Assembly: GCF_009789535.1 (NCBI RefSeq)
Contig: NZ_WSUT01000005.1
Span: 1,983,501-2,047,500 of the forward strand
From: Sphingomonas carotinifaciens
Lineage (GTDB): Bacteria; Pseudomonadota; Alphaproteobacteria; Sphingomonadales; Sphingomonadaceae
DNA length: 64,000 nt
Direction: 5' to 3'
Shown here: in pieces, positions 1 through 11,141 of the stretch
Layout of the letters: every line of letters begins with the position of its first letter
How positions within the stretch are numbered: the first letter of the stretch is position 1
The notes under the pieces: model-generated
Told to the model about the DNA's origin: nothing
Database searches by the model: none
Seen by the model: only the letters and a program-made list of their open reading frames with translations
Program-made: the position numbers and the translations under genes

Positions 1-133
1 CATCGGCCTGGCGGGCGAGCAGCAGCGCGGCTTCCGCATTGGCGAGCGGATCGCCGGCGGTGGCGACCGGCGTGGCGGCGGCGACGCGGACCATGCCGTG
101 CCGGTGGATCGCGTAGAAGGGATGGGCGGTCAT
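1..133 (-). CDS. nadE: NAD(+) synthase, N-terminal fragment (runs off the window)
   Basis: Only the first 44 codons are present; the ATG is the complement of bases 131-133 and the gene continues left of the window. The visible protein starts MTAHPFYAIHRHGMVRVAAA and continues with a DPLANAEAAL segment. This resembles the start of the nitrilase-type glutaminase domain of glutamine-dependent NAD synthases, which make NAD from deamido-NAD in the cytosol. No catalytic residue is visible in the fragment, so the call rests on N-terminal similarity from memory. Confidence 0.65.
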   Translation of the reverse strand, partial: MTAHPFYAIHRHGMVRVAAATPVATAGDPLANAEAALLLARQAD

Positions 134-306
134 GGTCGTATCATCCACGAATGGCACGCAAAACAGAGCGCGGGTCGCCGGGCGTTATGGTAGATGCGCA
201 CCGGGCGCCAGCAATAGCCTTTGCAACGGAAAAGGGCGTCCAAGTCGCCTTGAACGCCCCTCCAGTCCGATTTGCGCTTGGGAGCAACTCGGTCTGTCCG
301 TCGAAA

Positions 307-576
307 TCAGATGCCGTTCGACAGGTTGGTGTCGGGATCGTTGGTGCGCATGTCCTCGGCGCGGTTCTCGCCCATCTCGCGCACCGCATCAGCACGGTTC
401 TCAAGGCGATCCTCACCAGCCTCGGTGGTGGCGTTGTCCGCCGCCTCTTCGAGGTTGTCGGCCAGCGCCTCGGCATTCGCCTCGATATTTTCGGCGGCCT
501 GCTCGCGCGGGGTGGAGTTGCACGCGGCAAGCGAGACGAGGCCAGCGGCTACGCCGAGAACGATCATTTTCTTCAT
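307..576 (-). CDS. small predicted lipoprotein, Ala/Glu-rich
   Basis: An 89-residue protein with an N-terminal signal peptide (MKKMIVLGVAAG) ending in a lipobox LAAC, giving Cys19 as the lipidated residue. The mature part is Ala-, Glu- and Asn-rich, strongly acidic and probably helical (repeated ENIEANAEAL / NLEEAADNA segments). It ends DTNLSNGI. It resembles the short entericidin-like or outer-membrane-tethered helical lipoproteins common in sphingomonads, but I do not recognise a named family. It is divergent from the arsC-like gene at 707, sharing the 577-706 promoter region. Confidence 0.7.
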   Translation of the reverse strand: MKKMIVLGVAAGLVSLAACNSTPREQAAENIEANAEALADNLEEAADNATTEAGEDRLENRADAVREMGENRAEDMRTNDPDTNLSNGI

Positions 577-642
577 TATGGTTCACCCCATTTGTTTCAC
601 GACTGAAAGAGTCAGGGGGAGATAATCGTCGGCCAATTTCTT

Positions 643-654
643 TGTTCCCGAACA
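643..654. promoter_or_regulatory. 12-bp palindrome in the divergent promoter region (possible operator)
   Basis: TGTTCCCGAACA is an interrupted perfect palindrome (TGTTC-CC-GAACA arms) between the divergent lipoprotein and ArsC-like genes. The spacing does not fit the alphaproteobacterial LexA box GTTC-N7-GTTC. A regulator-binding role is inferred from symmetry and position only. Confidence 0.25.
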
Positions 655-706
655 GGCACGATCTCGCCCTACAGGGGGCATTACCGATGCAACATGGGGA
701 GCGACG

Positions 707-1051
707 ATGACGCGGCTGTACGGGATCAAGGCCTGTGACACGATGAAGAAGGCGCGGGCCTGGCTGGAGGAGGCAGGGGTCGCCTACGACTTTCACGACT
801 ACAAGGCGGCCGGGATCGACGCGGCGCTGCTGCGGGAGTGGGTCGAGCGGCTGGGATGGGACAAGGTGCTGAACCGCGCGGGTACGACGTTCCGCAAGCT
901 GCCCGAGGAAGCGCGGCAGGATCTGGATGCGGACAAGACGGTGGCGCTGATGGTGGCGCAGCCATCGATGATCAAGCGGCCGATGCTGGTACATGGCGAG
1001 GTGCTGGAGGCCGGGTTCAAGCCGGAGCGTTACGCGGCGATCTTCGGCTGA
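707..1051 (+). CDS. ArsC/Spx-family reductase (YffB-like)
   Basis: A 114-residue thioredoxin-fold protein of the ArsC family. It begins MTRLYGIKACDTMKKA; the single N-terminal Cys10 sits in the place of the arsenate reductase nucleophile, and the LYGIKxCDTxKKA pattern is typical of the YffB branch rather than true arsenate reductases. The C-terminal half has the conserved IKRPML segment near residue 88. YffB proteins are thought to be glutathione-dependent thiol reductases; the physiological substrate is unknown. The ATG is preceded by GGGGAG five bases upstream. Arsenate reduction is an alternative, but there are no ars genes nearby. Confidence 0.85.
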   Translation: MTRLYGIKACDTMKKARAWLEEAGVAYDFHDYKAAGIDAALLREWVERLGWDKVLNRAGTTFRKLPEEARQDLDADKTVALMVAQPSMIKRPMLVHGEVLEAGFKPERYAAIFG

Positions 1052-1091
1052 CCGGGTGGAGGTCGCGGACGCGGCGCGCTAAGCGGTGGCC

Positions 1092-1952
1092 ATGTCCACG
1101 ACCTATACCCTCGACACCGCGACGAGTCGCGCCACCCCGACGCCCGTGCCGATGAAGCGGATGACGGTGCCCGCGATCGTGCGGCGCAAGGGGGGCGAGC
1201 CGCTGGTGATGCTGACCGCCTATACCGCGCGCACCGCACAGTTGCTGGACCCGCACTGCGACATGCTGCTGGTCGGCGACAGCCTGGCGCAGGTGATCTA
1301 CGGCCTGCCGTCGACGGTGCCGGTCACGCTGGAGATGATGGCGGCGCACGGGGCCGCGGTGGTGCGCGGCAGCTATCACGCGCTGGTCGTCATCGACATG
1401 CCGTTCGGCAGTTATGAGGCGAGCCCGGAACAGGCCTTTGCCAGTGCAGCGCGGCTGTTGAAGGAAACCGGCGCGGCGGCGGTGAAGCTGGAAGGGGGCG
1501 AGGCGATGGCGCCGACCGTCCGCTTCCTCGTCGAGCGCGGGATCCCGGTGATGGGGCATGTCGGCCTGACGCCGCAGGCGGTGAACGTACTGGGGGGATA
1601 TGGCGCACGCGGGCGGACGCCGGAGGAAGCCGCCAAGATCGTCGCGGATGCGCGGGCGGTGGCGGAGGCCGGTGCCTTTGCGATCGTGATCGAGGGCGTG
1701 GTGGAGCCGATCGCGGTGACGATCACGCAAGCGGTGGCGTGCCCGACGATCGGCATCGGTGCGTCGGCGCAGTGCGACGGGCAGGTGCTGGTGGTGGACG
1801 ACATGCTGGGCATGTTCGAGCGCACCGCGCGCTTCGTGAAGCGTTACGACGATCTGGGCGGGCGCATCGCGGCGGCGGCAGAGGCCTATGCCGGCGAGGT
1901 GAAGGCGCGGGCCTTTCCCGGTTCGGAACAGCTCTATCCCGCCAGGGACTGA
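1092..1952 (+). CDS. panB: 3-methyl-2-oxobutanoate hydroxymethyltransferase
   Basis: PanB transfers a hydroxymethyl group from 5,10-methylene-tetrahydrofolate to 2-oxoisovalerate, the first committed step of pantothenate/CoA synthesis in the cytosol. The 286-residue protein shows the family landmarks [16 protein letters not shown], the KLEGG segment, GHVGLTPQ and the PTIGIGAS loop, and the length is normal for the family. A GTG two codons upstream (1086) is an alternative start; I prefer the ATG. The gene stands alone here, about 110 bp before the YfgM-like gene, with no panC or panE visible. Confidence 0.95.
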   Translation: MSTTYTLDTATSRATPTPVPMKRMTVPAIVRRKGGEPLVMLTAYTARTAQLLDPHCDMLLVGDSLAQVIYGLPSTVPVTLEMMAAHGAAVVRGSYHALVVIDMPFGSYEASPEQAFASAARLLKETGAAAVKLEGGEAMAPTVRFLVERGIPVMGHVGLTPQAVNVLGGYGARGRTPEEAAKIVADARAVAEAGAFAIVIEGVVEPIAVTITQAVACPTIGIGASAQCDGQVLVVDDMLGMFERTARFVKRYDDLGGRIAAAAEAYAGEVKARAFPGSEQLYPARD

Positions 1953-2061
1953 ACGCGGCACCACCGCGCATAACGCCCGGAAGATCGACGCGCTTCCGTT
2001 TGGGCGCGGTCGCGGCTAAAGGTCGCGGCTTCATCGATCCGTTTCTTCTCTGGAGCCCGTC

Positions 2062-2763
2062 TTGGCCCTCACGCCCCAATCCCAAGAAGCCTTCATGCGC
2101 GAGGTGGACGACGAGCTGCGTCGCGACCAGATGACCAGCTTCTGGACGCGCTGGGGCCTGTGGGTGATCGGCGCGATCGTGATCGGGCTGGCGCTGTTCG
2201 GCGCCTATCTGTTCTGGCAGCATCGTCAGCGCGAGGCGGCCGGTGCCGAGGGCGAGCAGTTGCAGGCGGCCTATGATGCGCTGGCCGCGGCCGATGTGAA
2301 GGGCGCCAGTGTCAAACTGGCACCGCTCGCTACCTCCGACCGCGACGGCTATCGCGTTCTGGCGCAATTCACCCAGGCCGACATCCTGTTGCAGAAGGAC
2401 AATCTGAAGGGGGCGGCGGCCAAATTCGCCGCGGTAGCGGCCGATACCTCGCTGGCTCAGCCGTTCCGCGACCTGGCCCTGATCCGCCAGACCGCGGCGG
2501 AATATGACACGCTGAAGCCGCAGGTGGTGGTCGAGCGGCTGCGCGCCGTCGCGGTGCCCGGCAACCCCTATTTCGGAAGCGCGGGCGAGATGGTTGCGGT
2601 GGCACAACTGCGCATGAACCGCCGCGACCAGGCGGGCCGCCTGTTCGGCCAGATCGCGCAGGACAAGGACGTACCCGACACGCTGCGGCAACGTGCGGTT
2701 CAGATGGCCGGTGTATTGGGCGTGGACGCCGTTACCCGTAACGAGGACACCAAGACGCAATGA
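2062..2763 (+). CDS. YfgM-like tetratricopeptide membrane protein
   Basis: A 233-residue protein with a cytoplasmic N-terminus of about 30 residues, one transmembrane helix (about 31-52, WGLWVIGAIVIG...) and a periplasmic helical TPR-like domain. This is the architecture of E. coli YfgM, a partner of SecYEG and PpiD in envelope protein traffic. The start is a TTG (ttggccctcacg); the next ATG is 33 bases in and would remove the conserved SQEAF segment. Its stop overlaps the bamB ATG by 4 bases (ATGA), so the two are translationally coupled, as in many proteobacteria. Confidence 0.85.
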   Translation: MALTPQSQEAFMREVDDELRRDQMTSFWTRWGLWVIGAIVIGLALFGAYLFWQHRQREAAGAEGEQLQAAYDALAAADVKGASVKLAPLATSDRDGYRVLAQFTQADILLQKDNLKGAAAKFAAVAADTSLAQPFRDLALIRQTAAEYDTLKPQVVVERLRAVAVPGNPYFGSAGEMVAVAQLRMNRRDQAGRLFGQIAQDKDVPDTLRQRAVQMAGVLGVDAVTRNEDTKTQ

Positions 2764-4082
2764 CGAAGCAGTTCCGGACGCCCGTGATGCTGGCGGCGCT
2801 CATGGCCTTGAGCGCGTGCGGCATCTTCAAGGGTGCGCCGAAGAAGACGCCGACCGTGGGCAACCGCGTGCCGATCCTGGCGTCCGAATCCGGGGCCGAG
2901 GCCGATCAAACGATCGCCGACGTGCAGGTGACGCTGCCGGCGCCTGCGCCAAACGACGCGTGGGCGCAGCCGGGTGGCAACGCGGCCAAGTCGATGGGCC
3001 AGCTGGCGTTGGGCGAGCAGCCGGCCCGGTTGTGGGAAGCGACGATCAACGGCGGATCGGTGCGCGAGCCGCTGGCCGCGGCGCCGGTGGTGGCGGACGG
3101 CAAGCTGTTCGTGGTGGACGTGGCCGCGGTGCTGCACGCCTTTGCCGCGGATACGGGTGCGCCCCTTTGGTCCGCCAAGCTAACCGAGGGCGATGCCAAT
3201 CGTCCGGCCCGGTTCGGCGGCGGCGCCAGTTTCGACGACGGCCGGGTCTATGCGACGGACGGGCTGGGCGACGTGGTGGCGGTGAATGCCGCGGACGGCA
3301 GCATCCAGTGGCGGGCCAAGCCGGGCGGGCCGCTGCGCGGGGCGCCGACGGTCGCCAACGGCGTCGTCTATGTGCTGTCGCAGGACAATCAGCTGTTCGC
3401 GATCAGCCAGGCCGACGGCAAGGTGCAATGGGCGCAGCAGGGCACGCTGGAAACGCAGGGCGTGTTCGGCGTCGCGGCGCCGGCGGCCAGCCAGGGCTCG
3501 GTGGTGGTCGGCTTCTCCAGCGGCGAGCTGAACGCCTATCGCTACGAGAATGGCCGCGTGCTGTGGCAGGATGCGCTTTCGCGCACCACCATCTCGACCT
3601 CGGTGTCCAGCCTGTCGGACATCGACGCAGCGCCGGTGATCGATGAAGGCCGCGTCTATGCGGTCGGGCAGGGCGGGCGCATGGTGGCGCTGGAGCTGTC
3701 CACCGGCCAGCGGCTGTGGGAGCAGAACTTCGCCGGCATCGAGACGCCGTGGATCGCGGGCGAGTGGCTGTTCCTGGTGACCGACGATGCCCGTCTGGTG
3801 GCCCTGTCGCGCGCCAGCGGCAAGGTGCGCTGGATCTCGCAACTGCCGCGCTTCCGCAACGAGAAGAAGAAGTCGGGCGCGATCACCTGGTTCGGCCCGG
3901 TGCTGGCGGGCAACCGCCTGATCCTGACCAACAGCCAGGGCGAGATCGTCTACGCCAATCCCGGCGACGGTGCGGTGCAGACGACGATCGAGGCCAAGAC
4001 GCAGTTCACCCTGCCGCCGATTGTCGCCAATTCGACGGTCTATACGCTGGACGTGAAGGGGCATATCGTCGCCTATCGGTGA
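2760..4082 (+). CDS. bamB: outer membrane protein assembly factor BamB
   Basis: BamB is a lipoprotein scaffold of the BAM complex that inserts beta-barrel proteins into the outer membrane. The 440-residue protein has a lipoprotein signal (ALSAC, Cys20), a short linker, then a PQQ-like eight-bladed beta-propeller: repeated WSAKL, WRAKPG, WQDAL, WEQNF and WISQL blade signatures spread over residues 90-430. The start ATG overlaps the stop of the upstream YfgM-like gene. The order yfgM-bamB-der is the classical proteobacterial arrangement, which supports the call. Confidence 0.93.
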   Translation: MTKQFRTPVMLAALMALSACGIFKGAPKKTPTVGNRVPILASESGAEADQTIADVQVTLPAPAPNDAWAQPGGNAAKSMGQLALGEQPARLWEATINGGSVREPLAAAPVVADGKLFVVDVAAVLHAFAADTGAPLWSAKLTEGDANRPARFGGGASFDDGRVYATDGLGDVVAVNAADGSIQWRAKPGGPLRGAPTVANGVVYVLSQDNQLFAISQADGKVQWAQQGTLETQGVFGVAAPAASQGSVVVGFSSGELNAYRYENGRVLWQDALSRTTISTSVSSLSDIDAAPVIDEGRVYAVGQGGRMVALELSTGQRLWEQNFAGIETPWIAGEWLFLVTDDARLVALSRASGKVRWISQLPRFRNEKKKSGAITWFGPVLAGNRLILTNSQGEIVYANPGDGAVQTTIEAKTQFTLPPIVANSTVYTLDVKGHIVAYR

Positions 4083-4109
4083 CGCCGGCCGATCCATTGT
4101 GTGACGAAG

Positions 4110-4145
4110 GCGAAGCGCGGGCGTGACGAAACGCTCGCGCTTCGC
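4110..4145 (+). terminator. long hairpin between bamB and der (terminator or processing site)
   Basis: GCGAAGCGCG at 4110-4119 pairs perfectly with CGCGCTTCGC at 4136-4145, and the loop contains a second stem GCGT/ACGC around GACGAA. No U-run follows, and the hairpin ends 12 bases before the der ATG. It could therefore be a transcript-processing site or a translation-control structure rather than a classical terminator. Confidence 0.45.
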
Positions 4146-4157
4146 TAACGCGCTGGC

Positions 4158-5528
4158 ATGGCTAAACTCCCCGTGGTCGCGATCGTCGGCCGCCCCAATG
4201 TCGGCAAGTCGACGCTGTTCAACCGCCTGGTCGGCAAGAAGCTGGCGCTGGTCGATGACCGCCCCGGCGTGACCCGCGACCGGCGCGAAGGCGACGCGCA
4301 TCTGCTCGGCCTCGATTTCCGCATCATCGATACCGCCGGTTACGAAGACGAGGATCCCAATACGCTGCCCGGCCGGATGCGGCGCCAGACCGAGGCGGCG
4401 GTGGCGGATGCCGATGTCGCGCTGTTCGTCGTCGATGGGCGCGCCGGCGTGGTGCCGCTGGACGAGGAGATCGCCCGTTGGCTACGCGGATCGAACACGC
4501 CCATCGTGCTGACGGTCAACAAGGCCGAGGGACGCGCGGCGGAGCAGGGCGTGCTGGAGGCACTGGCGCTGGGTTTCGGCGATCCGGTGCAGTTGTCCGC
4601 CGAGCATGGCGAGGGCATCGGCGACCTGTTCGAAGCGTTGCTGCCCTATATCGACCGCGAGGAGGTGGACGAACCCGAGGAGGATGACGAAAGCCCCGAC
4701 GCGATCCTGAAGCTGGCGATCGTCGGGCGGCCGAATGCGGGCAAGTCGACGCTGGTCAACCGCTTCCTGGGGCAGGATCGGCTGATCACCGGGCCGGAAG
4801 CCGGCATCACCCGCGATTCGATCGCGATCGACTGGACCTGGACCGATGGCAAGGGCGCCGAGCGGCAGGTGCGGCTGATCGATACGGCGGGCATGCGCAA
4901 GCGCGCCAAGGTGCAGGACAAGCTGGAAAAGCTGTCGGTCGCCGACGCGCTGCGGGCGGTGGATTTTGCCGAGGTGGTGGTGCTGCTGCTCGATGCGACG
5001 CTGGGGCTGGAGGCGCAGGACCTGCGCATCGCCGACCGGGTGCTGGAAGAGGGCCGAGCGCTGGTCATCGCGCTGAACAAATGGGACGTGGCCGAGGGGC
5101 CGTCTTCGCTGTTCAACGGCGTGAAAAAGGCGCTGGAGGACGGGCTCAGCCAGGTGAAGGGGGTGCCGCTGCTGACCGTGTCGGCGGCGACCGGCAAGGG
5201 GCTGGACACGCTGCTCCAGGTGGCGTTTGAGACGCGGGCGGCCTGGTCGCGGCGCGTGGGCACGGGCGAGCTGAACCGCTGGTTCGAACGCGCGATCGAG
5301 GCGAACCCGCCGCCTGCCCCCGGCGGCAAGCGGATCAAGATGCGCTACGTCACCCAGGTGAAGACCCGGCCGCCGAGCTTTGTCATTTTCGGTACGCGTG
5401 TCGATCAATTGCCCGCCAGTTATGAGCGGTATCTGGTGAATTCGATGCGGCGCGACCTGGATTTCGGCGCGGTGCCGATCCGCCTGACGCTGCGCGCGCC
5501 GAAAAATCCTTACGACAAGGACCGCTGA
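4158..5528 (+). CDS. der: ribosome biogenesis GTPase Der (EngA)
   Basis: Der carries two tandem GTPase domains and a KH-like C-terminal domain and acts in 50S ribosomal subunit maturation. Both P-loops are visible: GRPNVGKS at residues 11-18 and GRPNAGKS at 190-197. Each domain has its DTAG switch motif (DTAGYED and DTAGMRK) and NKxD-type base-recognition motif (NKAEG, degenerate, and NKWD). The C-terminal KH-like region (KIKMRYVTQ-type, PPSFVIF) follows. Length (456 aa) is normal. It lies 75 bp after bamB, separated by a strong hairpin. Confidence 0.97.
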   Translation: MAKLPVVAIVGRPNVGKSTLFNRLVGKKLALVDDRPGVTRDRREGDAHLLGLDFRIIDTAGYEDEDPNTLPGRMRRQTEAAVADADVALFVVDGRAGVVPLDEEIARWLRGSNTPIVLTVNKAEGRAAEQGVLEALALGFGDPVQLSAEHGEGIGDLFEALLPYIDREEVDEPEEDDESPDAILKLAIVGRPNAGKSTLVNRFLGQDRLITGPEAGITRDSIAIDWTWTDGKGAERQVRLIDTAGMRKRAKVQDKLEKLSVADALRAVDFAEVVVLLLDATLGLEAQDLRIADRVLEEGRALVIALNKWDVAEGPSSLFNGVKKALEDGLSQVKGVPLLTVSAATGKGLDTLLQVAFETRAAWSRRVGTGELNRWFERAIEANPPPAPGGKRIKMRYVTQVKTRPPSFVIFGTRVDQLPASYERYLVNSMRRDLDFGAVPIRLTLRAPKNPYDKDR

Positions 5529-5643
5529 CGCCGAAATACTTCGCGGCACAGGGAATTTCCCGGCTCGCCGTTACCGACTGTTTACCCGATGATGCGATCA
5601 GGGTGCCCGATCTGGGCGCTGGGGGCGCGCGAAAGGGGCTGTT

Positions 5644-6066
5644 GTGTCGTTCGAGGGTAGCACGTTGGTGGACTGGCACGCCTATCAACAGGCGCGCGGG
5701 GAGCTGGGTGAAGGCTTTGTCCGCATCCTGGGCTATTTCCGGGAGGACGGGTACAAGTCGGTAGCCGCGATCGAGGGTGCGATGCGCGGCGCCAGTGCGG
5801 CCGCGATGGTCATCCCGGCCCACACGCTGAAGGGTGAGGCTCGCCAGTTCGGGGCGGAGCCGCTGGCGACGCTGGCGGAGACGATCGAGGGGATCGCGCG
5901 CTACAGCGTCGAGCAGCAGGACACGCCGGACGAGGCGCTGGAGCATGTCGCACGGCTGCGCCGGCTGTTCGAGGATACGTTGACCCTGCTGGAGCGCGAG
6001 GCGAGCCCGGTCGTGCCGCGCCGGCCGGTCGCGGGTGGCGGGTTCGGGCGACGCGTCAGCCGCTGA
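5644..6066 (+). CDS. Hpt (histidine phosphotransfer) domain protein
   Basis: A 140-residue single-domain protein. The HTLKGEARQFG motif places the phospho-accepting histidine at His60, with the four-helix bundle pattern around it (residues about 15-120) and a short basic tail (RRPVAGGGFGRRVSR). Hpt proteins relay phosphate between hybrid kinases and response regulators. The start is GTG. No kinase or receiver gene is adjacent, so partners cannot be named. Its 3' end overlaps the convergent DUF418 gene by 11 bp. Confidence 0.82.
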   Translation: MSFEGSTLVDWHAYQQARGELGEGFVRILGYFREDGYKSVAAIEGAMRGASAAAMVIPAHTLKGEARQFGAEPLATLAETIEGIARYSVEQQDTPDEALEHVARLRRLFEDTLTLLEREASPVVPRRPVAGGGFGRRVSR

Positions 6067-7279
6067 TCCGGCGCATCGACTGCCATTCCCCTCGCGCAGC
6101 GCTGCGCCACAGCCATTCGAGCGGGCCATGATGGAAGCGGTCGCACCAGGGTTCCGACCAGAGCAGCATCAGCCCCCAGACGGGCGGGGCGAGCAGATAA
6201 AGCTGGGCGCGTGACAATGCGCCGAACAGCGCACAGCCGTTGAAGACGACGACCATCAACAGGCTGGTGCCGAGGTAATTGGAAAAGGCGGTGCGGCCGA
6301 TCGCGGCGATGCGGGTGGTAAGCGATCCGCCGGGGCGCAGGGCCAGCATCAGCAAGGCGGCATAGCCGACAAAGCCCAGTGTACGCAGCGGCTCCGCCAG
6401 AACCATGGCGTTCAGATAGACCCAGGGCATCGCAAAGCCGTGGCGCATGGTGACCATGCCCAGCAATGCATAGGCGGGAAGCGCCACCCCGAGGCAAAGC
6501 GTGGCCCAGCGGCGATAGCGGGCGCGGGGCCACGCACCGGTCAGAAAGCTGCTGCGATAACCGGCCATGCCAAGCAGCATGGCGCTGAGCGTTTCGGGGG
6601 CGAGGACCGGCAGCACGGTGAGCGGGTCGGCCGCGTGGTGCCAGCGCCAGGCCACCGCATCCGCCCATGATCCGCGCATCGCGGAGATCTGGGCGAGCAT
6701 GTCGGCACGCGGCGGGACGCCGAAGCCGATGGCGAAGCTGTTCCAGATGGCGACAGCGTGCGGGCTGTCCTGCGCCGCGCTGTCGGACAGGATGACGGCA
6801 CCGAGCGCGCTGGAGATGGTGGCATAGGTCAGAAGCAGTAGCGCGGTGGCGATCAGCCAGCGGACCGACAGGCCGGCAAACAGGAAGGCGATGGCGCCGA
6901 CGAGCGCATAATGGGCGAGGATGTCGCCCAGCCAGACCAGGTAGAGGTGCGCGCAGCCGATCAGGAAGAGCGTCGTCATGCGCCGGTAATGGGTGGCGGC
7001 CGCACTGTTCCCGTGGCGCTGAGCCGCGTCGGTGACGAGCAGGATCGAGGCGCCGAACAGGAAGGAGAACAGGCCGCGCAGCTTGCCTTCGATAAGGACG
7101 AAGGTGACGAACCAAGCGAAGAGGTCGGCGGGCGCAGTGCCGCCCCAGGCGAGCGGGGAAAAATACGCGGCCTCCGGCAGGCCGAAGGCGGGCAGATTGG
7201 CGACCAGAATGCCCATGACCGCGACGCCGCGGATCACATCCAGCGACAGTAATCGATTGGCGGTGGCAGCTTCGGGCAT
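6056..7279 (-). CDS. DUF418 family multi-pass membrane protein (YeiB-like)
   Basis: A 407-residue inner-membrane protein. It begins MPEAATANRLLSLDVIRGVA, the RLxxLDVxRGxA signature shared with the DUF418/DUF1624 acyltransferase-like superfamily, followed by about ten hydrophobic helices. The FLFGAS segment (residues about 75-80) and the C-terminal PVWGLMLLWSEPW region are typical of DUF418. A longer reading from 7390 would add 37 low-complexity residues, so I chose the internal ATG. Function is not established; transport or acyl transfer is suspected for the family. Divergent from nhaA. Confidence 0.8.
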   Translation of the reverse strand: MPEAATANRLLSLDVIRGVAVMGILVANLPAFGLPEAAYFSPLAWGGTAPADLFAWFVTFVLIEGKLRGLFSFLFGASILLVTDAAQRHGNSAAATHYRRMTTLFLIGCAHLYLVWLGDILAHYALVGAIAFLFAGLSVRWLIATALLLLTYATISSALGAVILSDSAAQDSPHAVAIWNSFAIGFGVPPRADMLAQISAMRGSWADAVAWRWHHAADPLTVLPVLAPETLSAMLLGMAGYRSSFLTGAWPRARYRRWATLCLGVALPAYALLGMVTMRHGFAMPWVYLNAMVLAEPLRTLGFVGYAALLMLALRPGGSLTTRIAAIGRTAFSNYLGTSLLMVVVFNGCALFGALSRAQLYLLAPPVWGLMLLWSEPWCDRFHHGPLEWLWRSAARGEWQSMRRISG

Positions 7280-7357
7280 CGGGCGACCATGGCAGAGTGG
7301 CGCATGCAACTCTATGGCCGTCCAAGGCATTCGGTTGCCATGGGATTGTCTCCTCGC

Positions 7358-8737
7358 ATGACCGGGCGCACCACCGCCCGCGCGCATCATTCACCGGCGG
7401 CGGCGGCGTTCCTGCACAAGGTCGGGCCGTTTTTTGCCGGGCACGAGGTGACGGGCGGGCCGCTGGCGGTGGCAACGCTGGTCGCGCTGATCTGTACCAA
7501 CACCGCCTTTGCCGGCACGTTCGAGAATTTCTGGGACACCGATTTCACGCTGGCCTTTGGCGGGAGCGGCGTGTCGCATTCGCTGGCCGAGTGGATCGAC
7601 CATGCGCTGTTGCCGCTGTTCTTCGTCATCATCGGTGCGGATGTGAAGCGAGAGATCGTCGGCGGTGCGCTGTCGCGGTGGCGGACCGCAGCGTTTCCGC
7701 TGGCGGGCGCGATCGGCGGCATGGTCGTGCCGGTGCTGCTGTTCCTGGCCATCACCCATGGTCGGCCGGAGGCGGTGGGCTGGGGCACGGTGGTGACGAT
7801 GGACACCGCGTTCGGGCTGGCGCTGATCGCGCTGTTTTCCGACCGGTTGCCGGCCGGCGTCCGCGCGCTGATGCTGGCCTTTGCCGCGGTGGACGATGTC
7901 GGCGGACTGCTGGTGATCGCCTTTGCCTATACCGAGTCGATCGACTGGCGCGGGCTGGTGGTGGCGGCGGGCGCGCTCGGCGGGATCATCGGATTGCGGC
8001 GGCTCGGCTGGGTATCGTCGGTGCCCTATGTGGTGCTGGCGATGGTGCTGTGGGGCGGGGTGTTCGAATCGGGCGTGCATGCGACGATCGCGGGCGTGCT
8101 GATCGGCCTGACCGTGCCGGTGACGCCGCGTCTGGACCAGGGCAAGTTCGCCGAGCGTGTGCAGCGCCGCATCGACGAGTTCCAGAAGGCGCATCGCACC
8201 GCCGAGGAAAGCGACGATCAGGACGAGGCGATGGAGGCGCAGCAAAAGGCCGAAGACCGGCTGGGCTATCTGCAGGAGATGACCAGCGCGACTAACGTGA
8301 CGAGCGGCCGGGTGATCGAGACGCTGACCCCGTGGGTGACCTATGTGGTGCTGCCGCTGTTCGCGCTGTCCAACGTCCGCATCCATTTCTCCGCCGAGTT
8401 GCTGGGCGCGGTGACGTCGCCGCTGGTGCTGGGCATCGTGGCGGGGCTGGCGGTTGGCAAGCCGCTGGGCTTCATGAGCTTTACCTGGATCGCGTCGCTG
8501 CTGGGCTTTGCCGAGCGGCCGGACAAGGTGACGTGGCCGATGGTGGCGGCGATCGGCGCGCTGGCGGGGATCGGCTTCACCATCTCGCTGTTCATCGCCG
8601 GGCTGGCGTTCGGGGATAGCGAGATGCGCGAGACGGCATCGCTGGGCGTGCTGATCGCGTCGCTGGTGTCGGCAGCGGTGGGCTATGCCGTGCTCAGGCG
8701 GGATGCGAACAAGGTGGCGGAGACCGGGACGGCTTGA
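7358..8737 (+). CDS. nhaA: Na+/H+ antiporter NhaA
   Basis: NhaA exports sodium in exchange for protons across the inner membrane for pH and salt homeostasis. The paired ion-binding aspartates are visible in AAVDDVGGLL (Asp179 and Asp180), with the VTMDTAFGLA and GIGFTISLFIAGLAF helices. The protein has 459 residues, about 70 more than E. coli NhaA. The extra length is largely an acidic, heptad-like charged loop (residues about 270-310, rich in E, D, Q and R) between membrane helices. The ATG at 7358 is chosen over an upstream one at 7289, which would overlap the divergent gene's leader. Confidence 0.93.
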   Translation: MTGRTTARAHHSPAAAAFLHKVGPFFAGHEVTGGPLAVATLVALICTNTAFAGTFENFWDTDFTLAFGGSGVSHSLAEWIDHALLPLFFVIIGADVKREIVGGALSRWRTAAFPLAGAIGGMVVPVLLFLAITHGRPEAVGWGTVVTMDTAFGLALIALFSDRLPAGVRALMLAFAAVDDVGGLLVIAFAYTESIDWRGLVVAAGALGGIIGLRRLGWVSSVPYVVLAMVLWGGVFESGVHATIAGVLIGLTVPVTPRLDQGKFAERVQRRIDEFQKAHRTAEESDDQDEAMEAQQKAEDRLGYLQEMTSATNVTSGRVIETLTPWVTYVVLPLFALSNVRIHFSAELLGAVTSPLVLGIVAGLAVGKPLGFMSFTWIASLLGFAERPDKVTWPMVAAIGALAGIGFTISLFIAGLAFGDSEMRETASLGVLIASLVSAAVGYAVLRRDANKVAETGTA

Positions 8738-8771
8738 GGGCTGCCCATTGGTGGCTCTGCCTGGCTGCCGC

Positions 8772-8824
8772 TCGCCCTTCCCACCGCCTTCGGCAGCGGA
8801 CCCTCTCCCCAGAGGGGAGAGGGT
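8772..8824. repeat. partial composite repeat with terminal hairpin between nhaA and purL
   Basis: ACCCTCTCCCC at 8800-8810 pairs perfectly with GGGGAGAGGGT at 8814-8824 around the loop AGA. The preceding CGCCCTTCCCACCGCC and GGCAGCGG segments match the right half of the full repeats at 27053 and 39370. It lies between the convergent stops of nhaA and purL and probably serves both as a transcription-stop or transcript-end hairpin. Confidence 0.7.
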
Positions 8825-8834
8825 GGTTCAGCGT

Positions 8835-11078
<2,244 letters not shown>

Positions 11079-11141
11079 GGAGCGCGCCTTTAGCGGGGCC
11101 GTGGGCGTTCGTCACCCCGGCGCGAGGGGCAGATTTTGCGG

